64,000 nt of DNA, from NCBI RefSeq assembly GCF_002795825.1, contig NZ_CP018800.1, forward strand, positions 1,982,001-2,046,000. The letters run 5' to 3'. Source of the stretch: Mariprofundus ferrinatatus (GTDB taxonomy: Bacteria > Pseudomonadota > Zetaproteobacteria > Mariprofundales > Mariprofundaceae). The position numbers and the translations under genes were made by a program. Shown here piece after piece: positions 16,773 to 25,714 of the stretch (positions are counted from its first letter, which is position 1; the number at the start of each line of letters is the position of its first letter). Below the pieces are notes generated by a model. It was given only the letters and a program-made list of their open reading frames with translations, was not told the origin of the DNA and did not search any database.

Positions 16773-17698
16773 TGGGATACAAACAGCCGCTGATCATCGC
16801 GATACTATCCCTGCTGCTGCTCTCCTGTGGTGCATCCGGTCCCAAAAAGCCGCCTGAAGTTGTTAACCCCTATACCATACAGGCAGAAACACACACCGGT
16901 AATGGCCTGGCAGCCATGCAGAAAGAGCGCTGGGATGCAGCCGAGCGCTCCTTCTCCCGGGCACTTGCGGCCTCACAGCTGGCAGACGATTCCCCTCTTA
17001 TCAGACGCTCGTGGTACAATCTGGGCACGGCTCTAAGCGGGGCAAACAACCTTGCCAGGGCCGAAGAGGCTTACAGCAGAGCCATCGAACTGTCCGCGAA
17101 CGACCATGATGAACCCATGCGGCTGCGGGCCCTGCTCGCTTTGCGACTGATGCAACAGCGTTCGGGAAGAATCCCTGAGACCTTCGCTATACAGCAACTG
17201 CCGCAAAGCCTCTTTTCTCATCTGAGCTGGCCAGCCGACCTTCACCTTCAGGCCGGACGCATAGCCCAGCGGCTTGGCGATCCGGCGCGTGCGCGCAGCG
17301 CATACGTGCTGGTGACCCAGCTGAAATCATCAAATGCAAGCAGCCTGCAGCTCAAGGCCGGCGCCCACATGGGGCTTGCACTGCTTGCCCGTGATGCGGA
17401 AGATAATCCAACTGCATGGCAGGAGTCTGAGCAGGCCCTCTTATTGTGCCGCAAGGTCGGAGCGCCCAGGCTAACCGCGCATGCTCTTCTGCTGCAGGGG
17501 GAGTTGTCACACGACGTCTCAGAAAAACATAACCGGCTGGAGCGTGCACTGGATATCTATTCAGCCCTGAATGATCCAAATGGGGAAAAGAGAGCTATCG
17601 AACAGCTGCTCCTGCTTGCCGAGGCTGAAGGCAATGATGAAGCGGCCAGCTTGCTGCGGTTGCGTTTGCAAAGCATCAAAGACAAGCTTGGGAAGTAG
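16769..17698 (+). CDS. TPR-containing lipoprotein of the second MCE operon
   Basis: About 309 residues. A signal sequence ends in a lipobox LLSC (Cys about 20), followed by a linker and tetratricopeptide-like repeats (NGLAAMQKERWDAAERSFSRAL; WYNLGTALSGANNLARAEEAYSRAI; further helical pairs to the end). The position suggests an outer-membrane or periplasmic partner of the MCE protein, like the PqiC or LptE-type accessory lipoproteins found in other MCE operons, though the fold is different. The start is either GTG 16769 (GGAG 8 nt upstream) or ATG 16772; the two differ by one residue. Confidence 0.8.
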   Translation: MMGYKQPLIIAILSLLLLSCGASGPKKPPEVVNPYTIQAETHTGNGLAAMQKERWDAAERSFSRALAASQLADDSPLIRRSWYNLGTALSGANNLARAEEAYSRAIELSANDHDEPMRLRALLALRLMQQRSGRIPETFAIQQLPQSLFSHLSWPADLHLQAGRIAQRLGDPARARSAYVLVTQLKSSNASSLQLKAGAHMGLALLARDAEDNPTAWQESEQALLLCRKVGAPRLTAHALLLQGELSHDVSEKHNRLERALDIYSALNDPNGEKRAIEQLLLLAEAEGNDEAASLLRLRLQSIKDKLGK

Positions 17699-17707
17699 AC
17701 TGGAAAA

Positions 17708-18241
17708 GTGGCAGTTACAGTGAACCAGCGAGGTGACAACATAGGCAATCCTGAGAGAGCCATGCCCGGCAAATACCAGCGCGGAAAGAGCTGCAGAATA
17801 AGTCTGCAGCTGGACAGCAACAGCGACTGTGTCGAGGTGCTGCGCTCCATCGTAAGCGTCATGACTGCAAGAGCCGGCATGGATGAGTTGCGCAGCAACA
17901 GAGTCGCGGTTGGTGTGGATGAACTGTTTGCCAATATTGCCGCACATGCCTATGGCGGCAAACCAGGCAGGATTGAGGTTGATGCCTGTCTCGAAGAGAG
18001 GGGCGAAACTCGATTTCTCATATTTGATTTTCGCGACTATGCTAAGGTTTGCTGGCGAGGAGACATCGAGAAGATTGCCAATCAGCCGCTGGATGTTGAA
18101 CACCTCTGTCCGGGCGGACTGGGTCTCAGGCTGATTCATTCGGTAAGTGATAACTGTGAACACCATGAGCTCGAAGATGGCAACCGCTGGCAGCTTATTT
18201 TTAATGTCTGTAATGGAGAGAAAGATGGACACGAATCTTAA
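17708..18241 (+). CDS. RsbW/SpoIIAB-like ATP-binding regulator (HATPase_c_2)
   Basis: A GHKL-type ATPase of the anti-sigma/serine-kinase class. The N-box NRVAVGVDELFANIAAHAYG and the G2 box CPGGLGLRLIHSVSD are clear. The G1 region reads LIFDFRDYAKV, keeping the first Asp but lacking the usual glycine. Such proteins bind or phosphorylate STAS partners, and the next gene encodes one. A start at ATG 17762 is as likely as GTG 17708; the domain begins after both. It follows the TPR lipoprotein by 9 nt. No sigma factor gene is visible nearby. Confidence 0.8.
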   Translation: MAVTVNQRGDNIGNPERAMPGKYQRGKSCRISLQLDSNSDCVEVLRSIVSVMTARAGMDELRSNRVAVGVDELFANIAAHAYGGKPGRIEVDACLEERGETRFLIFDFRDYAKVCWRGDIEKIANQPLDVEHLCPGGLGLRLIHSVSDNCEHHELEDGNRWQLIFNVCNGEKDGHES

Positions 18242-18557
18242 ATTTGAACGCAGCGACCTGAGTGCCAATAACATTCAGCTCCGGGTTTTCGGTGATGTCA
18301 CCATACACACCTCAACCCGCCTTCGTGAGCAACTCAAGCCTCTCTACACCACCAAGACCCAGCGTATCCATGTGCAGCTTGATCATGTCGACTTCATGGA
18401 CTCATCGGGTATCGCCACCCTCGTGGAGGGTCTGCAGTGGTCCCGCCTGACCGGCGGAAAGTTCATCCTCTCCGGCCTGAAAGAGAATGTACGCGATATT
18501 TTCTCACTGGCCAAGCTCGATACCGTTTTTGACATCGAAGATACCAGCCAGACATGA
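18225..18557 (+). CDS. STAS-domain protein (anti-sigma antagonist or MlaB-like)
   Basis: A 110-residue single STAS domain. The segment [16 protein letters not shown] contains the Ser pair at 60-61 that is phosphorylated in SpoIIAA/Rsb[16 protein letters not shown] and the C-terminal [19 protein letters not shown] match the family. It could pair with the preceding HATPase protein, or act as MlaB, the STAS subunit of MCE transporters, which is otherwise missing from both MCE operons here. The ATG at 18225 follows GGAGAG and overlaps the preceding gene; its stop overlaps ubiD (ATGA). Confidence 0.87.
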   Translation: MDTNLKFERSDLSANNIQLRVFGDVTIHTSTRLREQLKPLYTTKTQRIHVQLDHVDFMDSSGIATLVEGLQWSRLTGGKFILSGLKENVRDIFSLAKLDTVFDIEDTSQT

Positions 18558-20014
18558 GCTTTTCCGACCTTCGCGCATTCACCGCCGAGCTAGAGAAGCG
18601 CGGGCTGCTCAAACGCATTCAGCACGAGATCAGCAGCAAGCTTGAGATTACCGAGATATCGGATCGTGTACTGCGTGCAGGTGGCCCTGCCCTGCTTTTT
18701 GAAAATGTAAAAGATTCAGAGATGCCTGTGCTGACCAACCTTTTCGGCACAGCCGAGCGTATCGCACTCGGCATGGGTCGCGAGTCAGCTGAGGAGTTGC
18801 GCGAAATAGGCGAACTGCTCGCCTACCTCAAGGAGCCCGAGCCGCCTAAAGGGTTCAAAGATGCCTGGGAAAAGTTTCCCGTATTGAAAAAAGTGATGCA
18901 CATGCAGCCGAAAAAGGTAAAAACAGCTGCCTGGCAGGAGATAGTGCTGCGTGGAGACGAGGTTGATCTTGACCGCCTGCCGATCCAGACCTGCTGGCCT
19001 GAGGATGCGGCACCGCTGCTGACGTGGGGGCTGGTGGTCACCAAGGGGCCGAACAAAGAGCGGCAGAATCTCGGCATCTACAGACAGCAGAAGATCGGAA
19101 AAAACAAGCTGATCATGCGCTGGCTCAAGCATCGCGGCGGCGCTCAGGACCATCTCGAAGCGCAGAAATCAGGAGCCACACGCTTTCCCTGCGCGGTAGT
19201 TATCGGGGCGGATCCGGCCACGATACTTGCCGCCGTCACACCCATCCCCGACTCCCTTTCCGAGTACCAGTTCGCAGGCCTGTTGCGTGGCAGCAAGAGC
19301 GTGCTGACTGACTGCCTGGATATCGACCTGCAGGTGCCGGCCTCCAGCGAAATTGTACTCGAAGGTTATGTCTCGCTGGACGAGTACGCCGAAGAGGGGC
19401 CATTCGGAGACCATACCGGTTACTACAACGAAACCGAGATGTTCCCTGTGTTCACCGTCGAAACGATGAGCATGCGAAGGAGTGCCATCTATCACTCCAC
19501 CCACACCGGCAAACCGCCGGATGAACCGGCCGTGCTGGGGCTCGCCTTTAACGAAGTATTCGTGCCGATCCTGAAAAAACAGTTTCCCGAGATCGTTGAT
19601 TTCTACCTGCCGATGGAGGGCTGCTCCTATCGCGTCGCCATTACCTCGATCCGCAAAGGGTACGCCGGGCATGCCAAGCGCGTGATGTTCGGCATCTGGT
19701 CCTATTTGCGCCAGTTCATGTACACCAAGTTTATCATCGTTGTGGATGAGGATATCGACTGCCGCGACTGGCATGAGGTAATCTGGGCCATCTCCACCCG
19801 TTGCGATCCGGTTCGTGACTTTACCATGGCTGAGCATACGCCGATCGACTATCTCGATTTCGCCTCCCCGGTTGCCGGCCTCGGCTCCAAGGTCGGCATT
19901 GATGCCACCAACAAATGGCCGGGTGAAACCGACCGCGAATGGGGTCGCCCGATCACCATGGACGATGCGGTGAAGACGCGCATCGACGATATCTGGGACG
20001 AGCTGGGGCTGTAA
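18554..20014 (+). CDS. ubiD: 4-hydroxy-3-polyprenylbenzoate decarboxylase
   Basis: UbiD removes the carboxyl group of the ubiquinone precursor, using prenylated FMN made by UbiX (not in this window). The 486-residue length is standard. Motifs include [62 protein letters not shown] (prFMN/metal site with Glu) and [17 protein letters not shown]. It overlaps the STAS gene by 4 nt, so it is read as the last coupled gene of the operon, though there is no obvious functional link. Confidence 0.95.
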   Translation: MSFSDLRAFTAELEKRGLLKRIQHEISSKLEITEISDRVLRAGGPALLFENVKDSEMPVLTNLFGTAERIALGMGRESAEELREIGELLAYLKEPEPPKGFKDAWEKFPVLKKVMHMQPKKVKTAAWQEIVLRGDEVDLDRLPIQTCWPEDAAPLLTWGLVVTKGPNKERQNLGIYRQQKIGKNKLIMRWLKHRGGAQDHLEAQKSGATRFPCAVVIGADPATILAAVTPIPDSLSEYQFAGLLRGSKSVLTDCLDIDLQVPASSEIVLEGYVSLDEYAEEGPFGDHTGYYNETEMFPVFTVETMSMRRSAIYHSTHTGKPPDEPAVLGLAFNEVFVPILKKQFPEIVDFYLPMEGCSYRVAITSIRKGYAGHAKRVMFGIWSYLRQFMYTKFIIVVDEDIDCRDWHEVIWAISTRCDPVRDFTMAEHTPIDYLDFASPVAGLGSKVGIDATNKWPGETDREWGRPITMDDAVKTRIDDIWDELGL

Positions 20015-20057
20015 TGATAGCAATAATCATGTCCATTCCGTGGGAGGGAGCCTGCGC

Positions 20058-21968
20058 ATGATCGAGAAACTGAAGATCCCCCTGTTTGCCATTGCTATCG
20101 GTTTAGCGGGCCTGCTCGTTTTCCCGATCCTGATGGAGAGTGACTACAGCGATCCTGGTGCTGACAAGCTTGCCCGCGGTAATACCGCTTACCAGCAGGG
20201 TGAATATGATGAGGCTGCCGGCTGGTTCCTTCAGGCAGCCAAGCTTGGGGATGCTGAGGCGCAGTACCGCTTTGCCATGCTCTACCGCGATGGCAAGGGG
20301 GTCGATCGAGATGATTCTCAGGCGGTCCGCTGGCTGAAGCTTTCGGCAGCCCAGAAACATGCAGAATCGCAATTTGAACTGGCCAAACTTTTCGACAGCG
20401 GTCGCGGTATGGATCAGGCTGATCCGGCAACCGCAGTTTTCTGGCTCAGGCAAGCAGCAGAACAGGGGCAGGCAGGCGCACAGCTTCGCCTGGCAGTCCA
20501 CTTCGCTGAGGGTCGTGGTGTCTCTCAGGATGAGAGCAAGGCGCTTCACTGGGCCCTGCAGGCCACCCGTTCCAACAACAAAGAAGCCGAACCCTATCTT
20601 CAGAATTTACTCAAGCGGGTGAAGGCAAAGGCTGAGCAGGGTGATGCCAAGGCGCAGTTTGTGCTTGCCATGACCTTCAGCAGGGGCGAAGGCATCGATG
20701 CCGACCTTAAATCAGCAGAGATGTGGTTACGCCAGAGCGCTGCTCGGGGCAACAGCGAGGCGCAATACCATCTCGGCTCTTTTCTCGCCTCTTTAGATCA
20801 TGGTCGTCAGCCTGAAGAGGCTGCCAAGTGGTATCTGGCTGCCGCCATGCAGGGACACCTGGAAGCGGCTTCGGCATATGGAACAATGGCTGCCACCGGA
20901 AACGGTATCGCGACAGACAGGCATCAGGCGATTCAGTGGCTGACCAAGGCTGCTGAAGCGGGTGATGCAAAAGCAAGTTCATCGCTGGGGATTCTCTATG
21001 GCGAAACCCCTGGATTCTCCCATGATGACAACGTGGCCGTCACTTGGCTGCAAAAAGCTGCCGATGCTGGCGTCACCAAGGCGCAAAACAATCTTGCCGC
21101 CATGTACGCGCTTGGCAGAGGCGTCGATAAAAACCTGGAACAGGCACTCTCACTATTCCGGAAGGCAGCCGAGGAAGACGGCAAAGCGCAATACAACCTC
21201 GGCATCATGTCTCTGCGCGGCATCCATGTTGTACAAGACAGTGAAAAGGCAGCCGCATGGTTCCATAAGGCAGAAAAAAGCGGCGATCATAAGGCATATC
21301 TGGTGCTGGCGCTCCTCCACCATCTTGGGCGCGGCCTCTCCTTTAATGAAGTAGAGGCGTCACAGTGGTATGAAAAAGCTGCCGCCCAAAATGAACCGGA
21401 TGCCATTTTCAATCTCGCGCTCCTCCACTACAACAGCGCCGACTTCGCCAAAGCTTTCAGGTATTTCCTCATTGCAGCCAAAAATGGCGATGCCCAGGCC
21501 GGCAACCTGGTTGCCTCCATGTACCAGCGTGGCCAGGGTGTCAGTTACAACGTCGAGCATGTCGTAGCGTGGTACAGAAAAGCCGCCGAACAGGATTATG
21601 CACCGGCACAATTCAACCTTGCCAACCTCTATCGCAAAGGCGAGGGGGTTGAGCAGAATGACAAACTTGCTGTCAGCTGGTACAGCAAGGCAGCCGAAGC
21701 TGGGCATGCACAGTCGCAGAATGCACTTGCTTATATGTATGCGCTGGGACGTGGCGTTACCGAAGATCAGGACCAGGCACGCAAATGGTTCAACAGGGCT
21801 GCTTCTCAGGGGCTGGAAATCTCCCGCCAGAATCTCGCCCTGCTCGGTAAGGAGCAGAGTGGCTTTATTCTGGCCAGCCACGCCATTGACACAGACTTGA
21901 GAGCAAGCCTGCTGTTTGAAGAGCCATTCGATTTGGCAAGGCATCTCGATATCTACACCACACCCTGA
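20058..21968 (+). CDS. Large Sel1-repeat protein with N-terminal membrane anchor
   Basis: A 636-residue protein: one N-terminal hydrophobic helix (about 8-25), then more than a dozen Sel1-like repeats of about 36 residues (pattern A-x-Y/F-x-L-x-x-x-Y-x-x-G-x-G-V followed by A-x-x-W-x-x-K-A-A). These form a helical solenoid for protein binding, here probably on the periplasmic side. The ATG at 20058 follows GGGAGGGAG; an upstream GTG in frame is inside that ribosome site. The partner is unknown. It stands alone before the cobalamin riboswitch, and I see no hairpin terminator after it. Confidence 0.82.
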   Translation: MIEKLKIPLFAIAIGLAGLLVFPILMESDYSDPGADKLARGNTAYQQGEYDEAAGWFLQAAKLGDAEAQYRFAMLYRDGKGVDRDDSQAVRWLKLSAAQKHAESQFELAKLFDSGRGMDQADPATAVFWLRQAAEQGQAGAQLRLAVHFAEGRGVSQDESKALHWALQATRSNNKEAEPYLQNLLKRVKAKAEQGDAKAQFVLAMTFSRGEGIDADLKSAEMWLRQSAARGNSEAQYHLGSFLASLDHGRQPEEAAKWYLAAAMQGHLEAASAYGTMAATGNGIATDRHQAIQWLTKAAEAGDAKASSSLGILYGETPGFSHDDNVAVTWLQKAADAGVTKAQNNLAAMYALGRGVDKNLEQALSLFRKAAEEDGKAQYNLGIMSLRGIHVVQDSEKAAAWFHKAEKSGDHKAYLVLALLHHLGRGLSFNEVEASQWYEKAAAQNEPDAIFNLALLHYNSADFAKAFRYFLIAAKNGDAQAGNLVASMYQRGQGVSYNVEHVVAWYRKAAEQDYAPAQFNLANLYRKGEGVEQNDKLAVSWYSKAAEAGHAQSQNALAYMYALGRGVTEDQDQARKWFNRAASQGLEISRQNLALLGKEQSGFILASHAIDTDLRASLLFEEPFDLARHLDIYTTP

Positions 21969-22063
21969 AGGTTTTGTTTACATATATTCCTCCGCTTCCG
22001 CAGCGTATGCGCATGGTGCCGACACACGCTCTCCTTGATAAACAGCCGCTGGCTTTCTAGCCT

Positions 22064-22286
22064 TACCGGGCTTCAGGTGCCCAAACGGTCGTTCGACCAC
22101 GGGTGAAACGGGAAGTCCGGTGCGGATTCAACAGCAACACAGACTCATGCCGAGTGTGAATTGCTATCGACCAATTCCGGCGCAGCCCCCGCTACTGTAG
22201 GCCTGACAACGCTGCATCGAATCCACTGGGAGACCGGGAAGGAGAGCAGCCGCGGATGACGGCAAGCCAGGAGACCGGCCTAAAGC
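22064..22286 (+). ncRNA. Cobalamin riboswitch
   Basis: Directly visible consensus blocks in the right order: an initial stem (gggcttcaggtgccc), GGGTGAAACGGGAAGTCCGGTG (peaks of the Cbl aptamer), GCGCAGCCCCCGCTACTGTA (the B12 box region), ACTGGGAGACCGGGAAGG and GGATGACGGCAAGCCAGGAG. It lies about 160 nt before btuB and would shut off the B12 operon when adenosylcobalamin is plentiful, probably through the ribosome site or an antiterminator in the 22287-22443 leader. Ends are approximate. Confidence 0.93.
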
Positions 22287-22443
22287 ACGGCACATATGTG
22301 TCATCGGTTTGAGTCCTCGGAGGGAGGTTTATGCCGGAGCTGATGGCGCCATAACTGCCCCTCTGATCCGCACCCGCCTTCTTTCGACACTCACAACCGC
22401 CAAAACTATAAATATGCGCGGCGGGCGCGAAAGGAAGAAAACA

Positions 22444-24294
22444 TTGGGACAACCCTTCAAAAAACGAACATCAATCACAACACTCATCATGGCGGCAGCT
22501 GCTACGCTGTCGGCAACACCTGTTCAGGCTGCCGAAGAGCTGCCTGCCGTAATCGTCACGGCAGGGCGAATTGCCGAGGATCCGGCTCGTGTTTCGTCCG
22601 ATGTCACCATCATTGAGGAAGATGAGATCAAAAAAGCGCAAGCGCCCTCGGTGGTCGAGCTGCTCAAGCGAAAGGTAGGTATCCATGTCGCCTCAACAGG
22701 CGGGCCTGGCAAAGCCACATCCCTCTTCATGCGCGGCGGTAATGGTGGCCACACCCTCGTGCTTGTGGATGGTGTACGCGTCGGTGCCGCATCGACCGGC
22801 GCATTCGACTGGTCGCTGATGTCCCCCGAGGATATCGAGCGCATCGAGATCGTACGCGGCCCACAGTCCTCGCTCTACGGTGCTGATGCTGTGAGCGGTG
22901 TGATCCAGATTTTCACCAAAACAGGTGCAGGTGCGCCTAAGGTTCGCATCAACGGCGAGGGAGGAGGCATGAACTCATCTCGTGGCAGCATGCAACTCTC
23001 CGGCAGTACAGAGAACGGTATCAGCTACGCATTGACCGCTGCCGGTCAGCGTACTACAGGTGTCTCGGTAGCAGCCAACGGTACCGAGAAAGACCCGTTC
23101 AGACAGAGCCAGTTTTCAGGCCATGTCGAAATGGCTGTTGGTGAGGGGACCCTTGAGGTTACCGTGCGACAGAGCGAAGGCCGCAATAGTCTAGACGGCG
23201 GCTGGGTACTGGCCGACATCCTGAACTGGAACTCCCATTCACGGCAGTCAGTTTACAGTATCAAGGGCAGTTACCCTCTGCTGGAGAATTGGGAGAGCAG
23301 CCTGCAACTGTCGCACTCGGCCGACGATGTCACCGGTACCGATCCCGCCAATGCGGCCAACAACTCAGATATCCATACTAAAATATCACAGCTAAACTGG
23401 CAGAACCATGTCGATCTGGACAACTTCTCGCTGCTCTTCGGCTTCGATCACCACTCTGATCGCGTCGAGAATCCGCTGGCTCCGATCAATCGTGTTCTGC
23501 GCCAGAGCGCTGGATTCGCTGCCCTATCCTGGCATGGTGAAATCATCGATCTGACCGCCTCAGGACGTTATGACCGCAACAGCGACTTTTCCGACAAGGG
23601 AACCTGGCATATCGGCAGCGCCCTGCGTCCACTGGTAGGCCTTAAGATCAGCGCCAATTACGGCACTGCGTTTAAAGCCCCTTCGGTCAACGACCTCTAC
23701 TGGCCTGCGCTGGGCAACCCCAACCTGAAGCCCGAAAGCAGCAAAGGGTGGGATGCAGGTATTGCGTACGAACAGAGCGGCGAAACACTCGGCTACGCAT
23801 TCTCGGCAACATGGTTTGACCAACGATTCAGGGATCTGATCGCCTGGGCTCCGATTACACCCGGTTCATGGACATGGATTCCATCGAATGTGAACAAGGC
23901 ACGTAACCGTGGCCTCGAACTATCGGGGCGCATCGACTTTGCCGGGGCCTATGTTGCTGCCAACTGGAGCTACCTGCTGGCAAAAGACAGTGCTAACGGC
24001 ACCTGGCTGGCACGTCGTCCCAAAGAAAGCGGCAATATCTTGATTGGTGTTGATATCGGGGACCTTAATCTCGAAGGAAGCCTCGCTATCGTAGGACCTC
24101 GCTTCTCAAGCCCCAACAACTTCTCCTACATGGCCGGCTATCACAAAACAGATCTGCGGGCCCGCTACCATGTCAATGAGACATGGGAACTGACTGCCCG
24201 AGTCGATAACGTCGAAGGCAAAAAGTATGAAGAGGCCGCCGGTTATGGTGTACCTGGGCGCGTCTGGTATGCAGGCGCCGGAGCCACCTTCTGA
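22444..24294 (+). CDS. btuB: TonB-dependent cobalamin receptor
   Basis: An outer-membrane beta-barrel importing cobalamin. Signal peptide ends TPVQA-AE; the TonB-box-like ELPAVIVTA follows, then the plug domain (VVELLKRKVGIHV, LFMRGGNGGHTLVLVDGVRVG, IERIEIVRGPQSSLYGADAVSGVIQIFTK) and a barrel ending in aromatic residues (VWYAGAGATF). A TTG start at 22444 is preferred: AAGGAAG lies just before it and it gives a normal signal peptide. Upstream in-frame ATGs at 22309 and 22414 lack ribosome sites. It is the first gene after the riboswitch. Confidence 0.92.
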   Translation: MGQPFKKRTSITTLIMAAAATLSATPVQAAEELPAVIVTAGRIAEDPARVSSDVTIIEEDEIKKAQAPSVVELLKRKVGIHVASTGGPGKATSLFMRGGNGGHTLVLVDGVRVGAASTGAFDWSLMSPEDIERIEIVRGPQSSLYGADAVSGVIQIFTKTGAGAPKVRINGEGGGMNSSRGSMQLSGSTENGISYALTAAGQRTTGVSVAANGTEKDPFRQSQFSGHVEMAVGEGTLEVTVRQSEGRNSLDGGWVLADILNWNSHSRQSVYSIKGSYPLLENWESSLQLSHSADDVTGTDPANAANNSDIHTKISQLNWQNHVDLDNFSLLFGFDHHSDRVENPLAPINRVLRQSAGFAALSWHGEIIDLTASGRYDRNSDFSDKGTWHIGSALRPLVGLKISANYGTAFKAPSVNDLYWPALGNPNLKPESSKGWDAGIAYEQSGETLGYAFSATWFDQRFRDLIAWAPITPGSWTWIPSNVNKARNRGLELSGRIDFAGAYVAANWSYLLAKDSANGTWLARRPKESGNILIGVDIGDLNLEGSLAIVGPRFSSPNNFSYMAGYHKTDLRARYHVNETWELTARVDNVEGKKYEEAAGYGVPGRVWYAGAGATF

Positions 24295-24914
24295 TCAACT
24301 GGCATAAACCAGGCCGGCTGGCAGCTGCTTTCGTAGCTGCCGCTGGCCTGCATTTGCTTGCCTTTCAGCTCTGGCCGCACAACAACACACTGCAATTACA
24401 TACCGATGCAGGTGCCCCACTACAGATTGAACTGGTCAAAAAAGATGCAGAACAGCCAGCTGCACCTGTCACACAAGTAGCACAAGCCACCCCGCCGGTT
24501 AAAGCTGAAGTTCGGCAAAGCCCGGAGGGTTCGGTGGTGAAAACAGTTAAAAAACAAGCCTCTGCCCAAAACAATACTGCTGAAGCGTCCCCATCTGACA
24601 GCGAGCTGCCGCAAGAGCAGGCAAGTGTTGCTTACAGGCCTGCCTCGACCAACCCCGGCGCCATGCCTGCCGATGTAGAGCAGATGATTCTGACGCAAAT
24701 CAGTTACCCCCGTCAGGCCCGCCGCAAGGGCTGGCAGGGCAAAGCCACTTTTCACCTCAACGTACGTGAGCAGAAGCTGGCAAAACTCGACCTCTTCCAC
24801 TCCTCCGGTTACGAACTACTCGACCGTGCTGCTATGCGCGGCATTCAGGCCGTCGGCAAGCTGCCGCTGGCCAACGGCCTTTACAGCCTGCCGGTAGAGT
24901 TCCGACTGCAATGA
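24291..24914 (+). CDS. TonB-like energy transducer dedicated to the B12 operon
   Basis: An inner-membrane TonB protein: a membrane helix near the N-terminus (RLAAAFVAAAGLHLLAF), a Pro/Ala/Lys-rich periplasmic linker and a TonB C-terminal domain (ISYPRQARRKGWQGKATFHLNV, LLDRAAMRGI). The N-terminus preceding the helix (INWHKPGR) is in frame but has no ATG, GTG or TTG. I therefore propose CTG 24291, overlapping the btuB stop, with GGAG at 24280-24283. The only conventional start, TTG 24354, would cut the helix in half. It presumably powers BtuB; no ExbB/ExbD genes are nearby. Confidence 0.8.
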   Translation: MINWHKPGRLAAAFVAAAGLHLLAFQLWPHNNTLQLHTDAGAPLQIELVKKDAEQPAAPVTQVAQATPPVKAEVRQSPEGSVVKTVKKQASAQNNTAEASPSDSELPQEQASVAYRPASTNPGAMPADVEQMILTQISYPRQARRKGWQGKATFHLNVREQKLAKLDLFHSSGYELLDRAAMRGIQAVGKLPLANGLYSLPVEFRLQ

Positions 24915-25714
24915 AACGTCTGCTTCTTTCTCTGCTGTTTGCCGCAGCCCTTATGCCTGCAACGGCTTCTGCTGCACGCATCCTTGCGCTCACTCCGCAC
25001 GCCTGCGAAATGCTCTATGACGTTGGTGCCGGAGATCAGATTGTCGGTGCCGTTTCCTACTGTGACTACCCTTCCGAAGCCAAGGACCTGCCACGCATCG
25101 GCAGTTACGAGCGTATCAATGTCGAGGCTGCCCTGCGCCTGCAACCTGATCTTGCCGTGGTAATGAGCCGCAGTGTCGGCGGCGTAGAGATACTTGAGCG
25201 CATGGGGATTACAGTCATGGTTTCCAATCCGGACAGTTTCGAGACCATGTTCGAGGATATACTGAAGATCGGCAAACTCAGTGGCCGCTCATCCGAGGCT
25301 GAAAGCCTTGTTGGAAAACTGCGGGCACGCCTTGAAACAGTGCGTGCGATACCGCGCTCTGACGCCTCGGTCTTTTACGAGGTGTGGCACGACCCGATGC
25401 TCACTGCCGGTGGCCCCAGCTTTATCTCCGATCTGATCCATCAGGCAGGAGGCCGGAATATCTTTGTCGATATTGATGTTGAAACACCGCATGTGAATGT
25501 CGAGTCGGTGATCCGAGCCAGGCCTTCCGTCATTGTCATACCACTGGAGAAACGGAACCTTGCTGATCGCAGGCAGTTCTGGGAGGGCTGGCTGGGCAAA
25601 GGAAATGTACGTTTTGTCGCCATTGACCCCGACCTGTTGCACCGCCCGGGTCCACGCCTTCTTGATGGGCTGGAGTTCCTGCAAAAGGCTCTTGCCGGGG
25701 AGAAGCGTCCATGA
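24911..25714 (+). CDS. btuF: Periplasmic cobalamin-binding protein
   Basis: A 267-residue substrate-binding protein of the BtuF/FecB fold. Signal peptide ends PATASA-AR; then RILALTPHACEMLYDVGAGDQIVGAV, YPSEAKDLPRIGSYERINVEAAL, EVWHDPMLTAGGPSFISDLIHQAGG and a final helix. BtuF hands cobalamin from the periplasm to BtuC/BtuD, encoded 4 kb downstream in the same operon. It overlaps both neighbours by 4 nt. Confidence 0.93.
   Translation: MKRLLLSLLFAAALMPATASAARILALTPHACEMLYDVGAGDQIVGAVSYCDYPSEAKDLPRIGSYERINVEAALRLQPDLAVVMSRSVGGVEILERMGITVMVSNPDSFETMFEDILKIGKLSGRSSEAESLVGKLRARLETVRAIPRSDASVFYEVWHDPMLTAGGPSFISDLIHQAGGRNIFVDIDVETPHVNVESVIRARPSVIVIPLEKRNLADRRQFWEGWLGKGNVRFVAIDPDLLHRPGPRLLDGLEFLQKALAGEKRP

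Noticed and set aside
19169-20023. A 284-residue minus-strand frame
   Set aside because: Antisense to ubiD, which is conserved along its length. High-GC codon use commonly opens such frames.
22309-22443. ATG starts for btuB at 22309 and 22414
   Set aside because: Neither has a Shine-Dalgarno, the first lies next to the riboswitch, and both add a non-conserved stretch before the signal peptide. TTG 22444 fits better.
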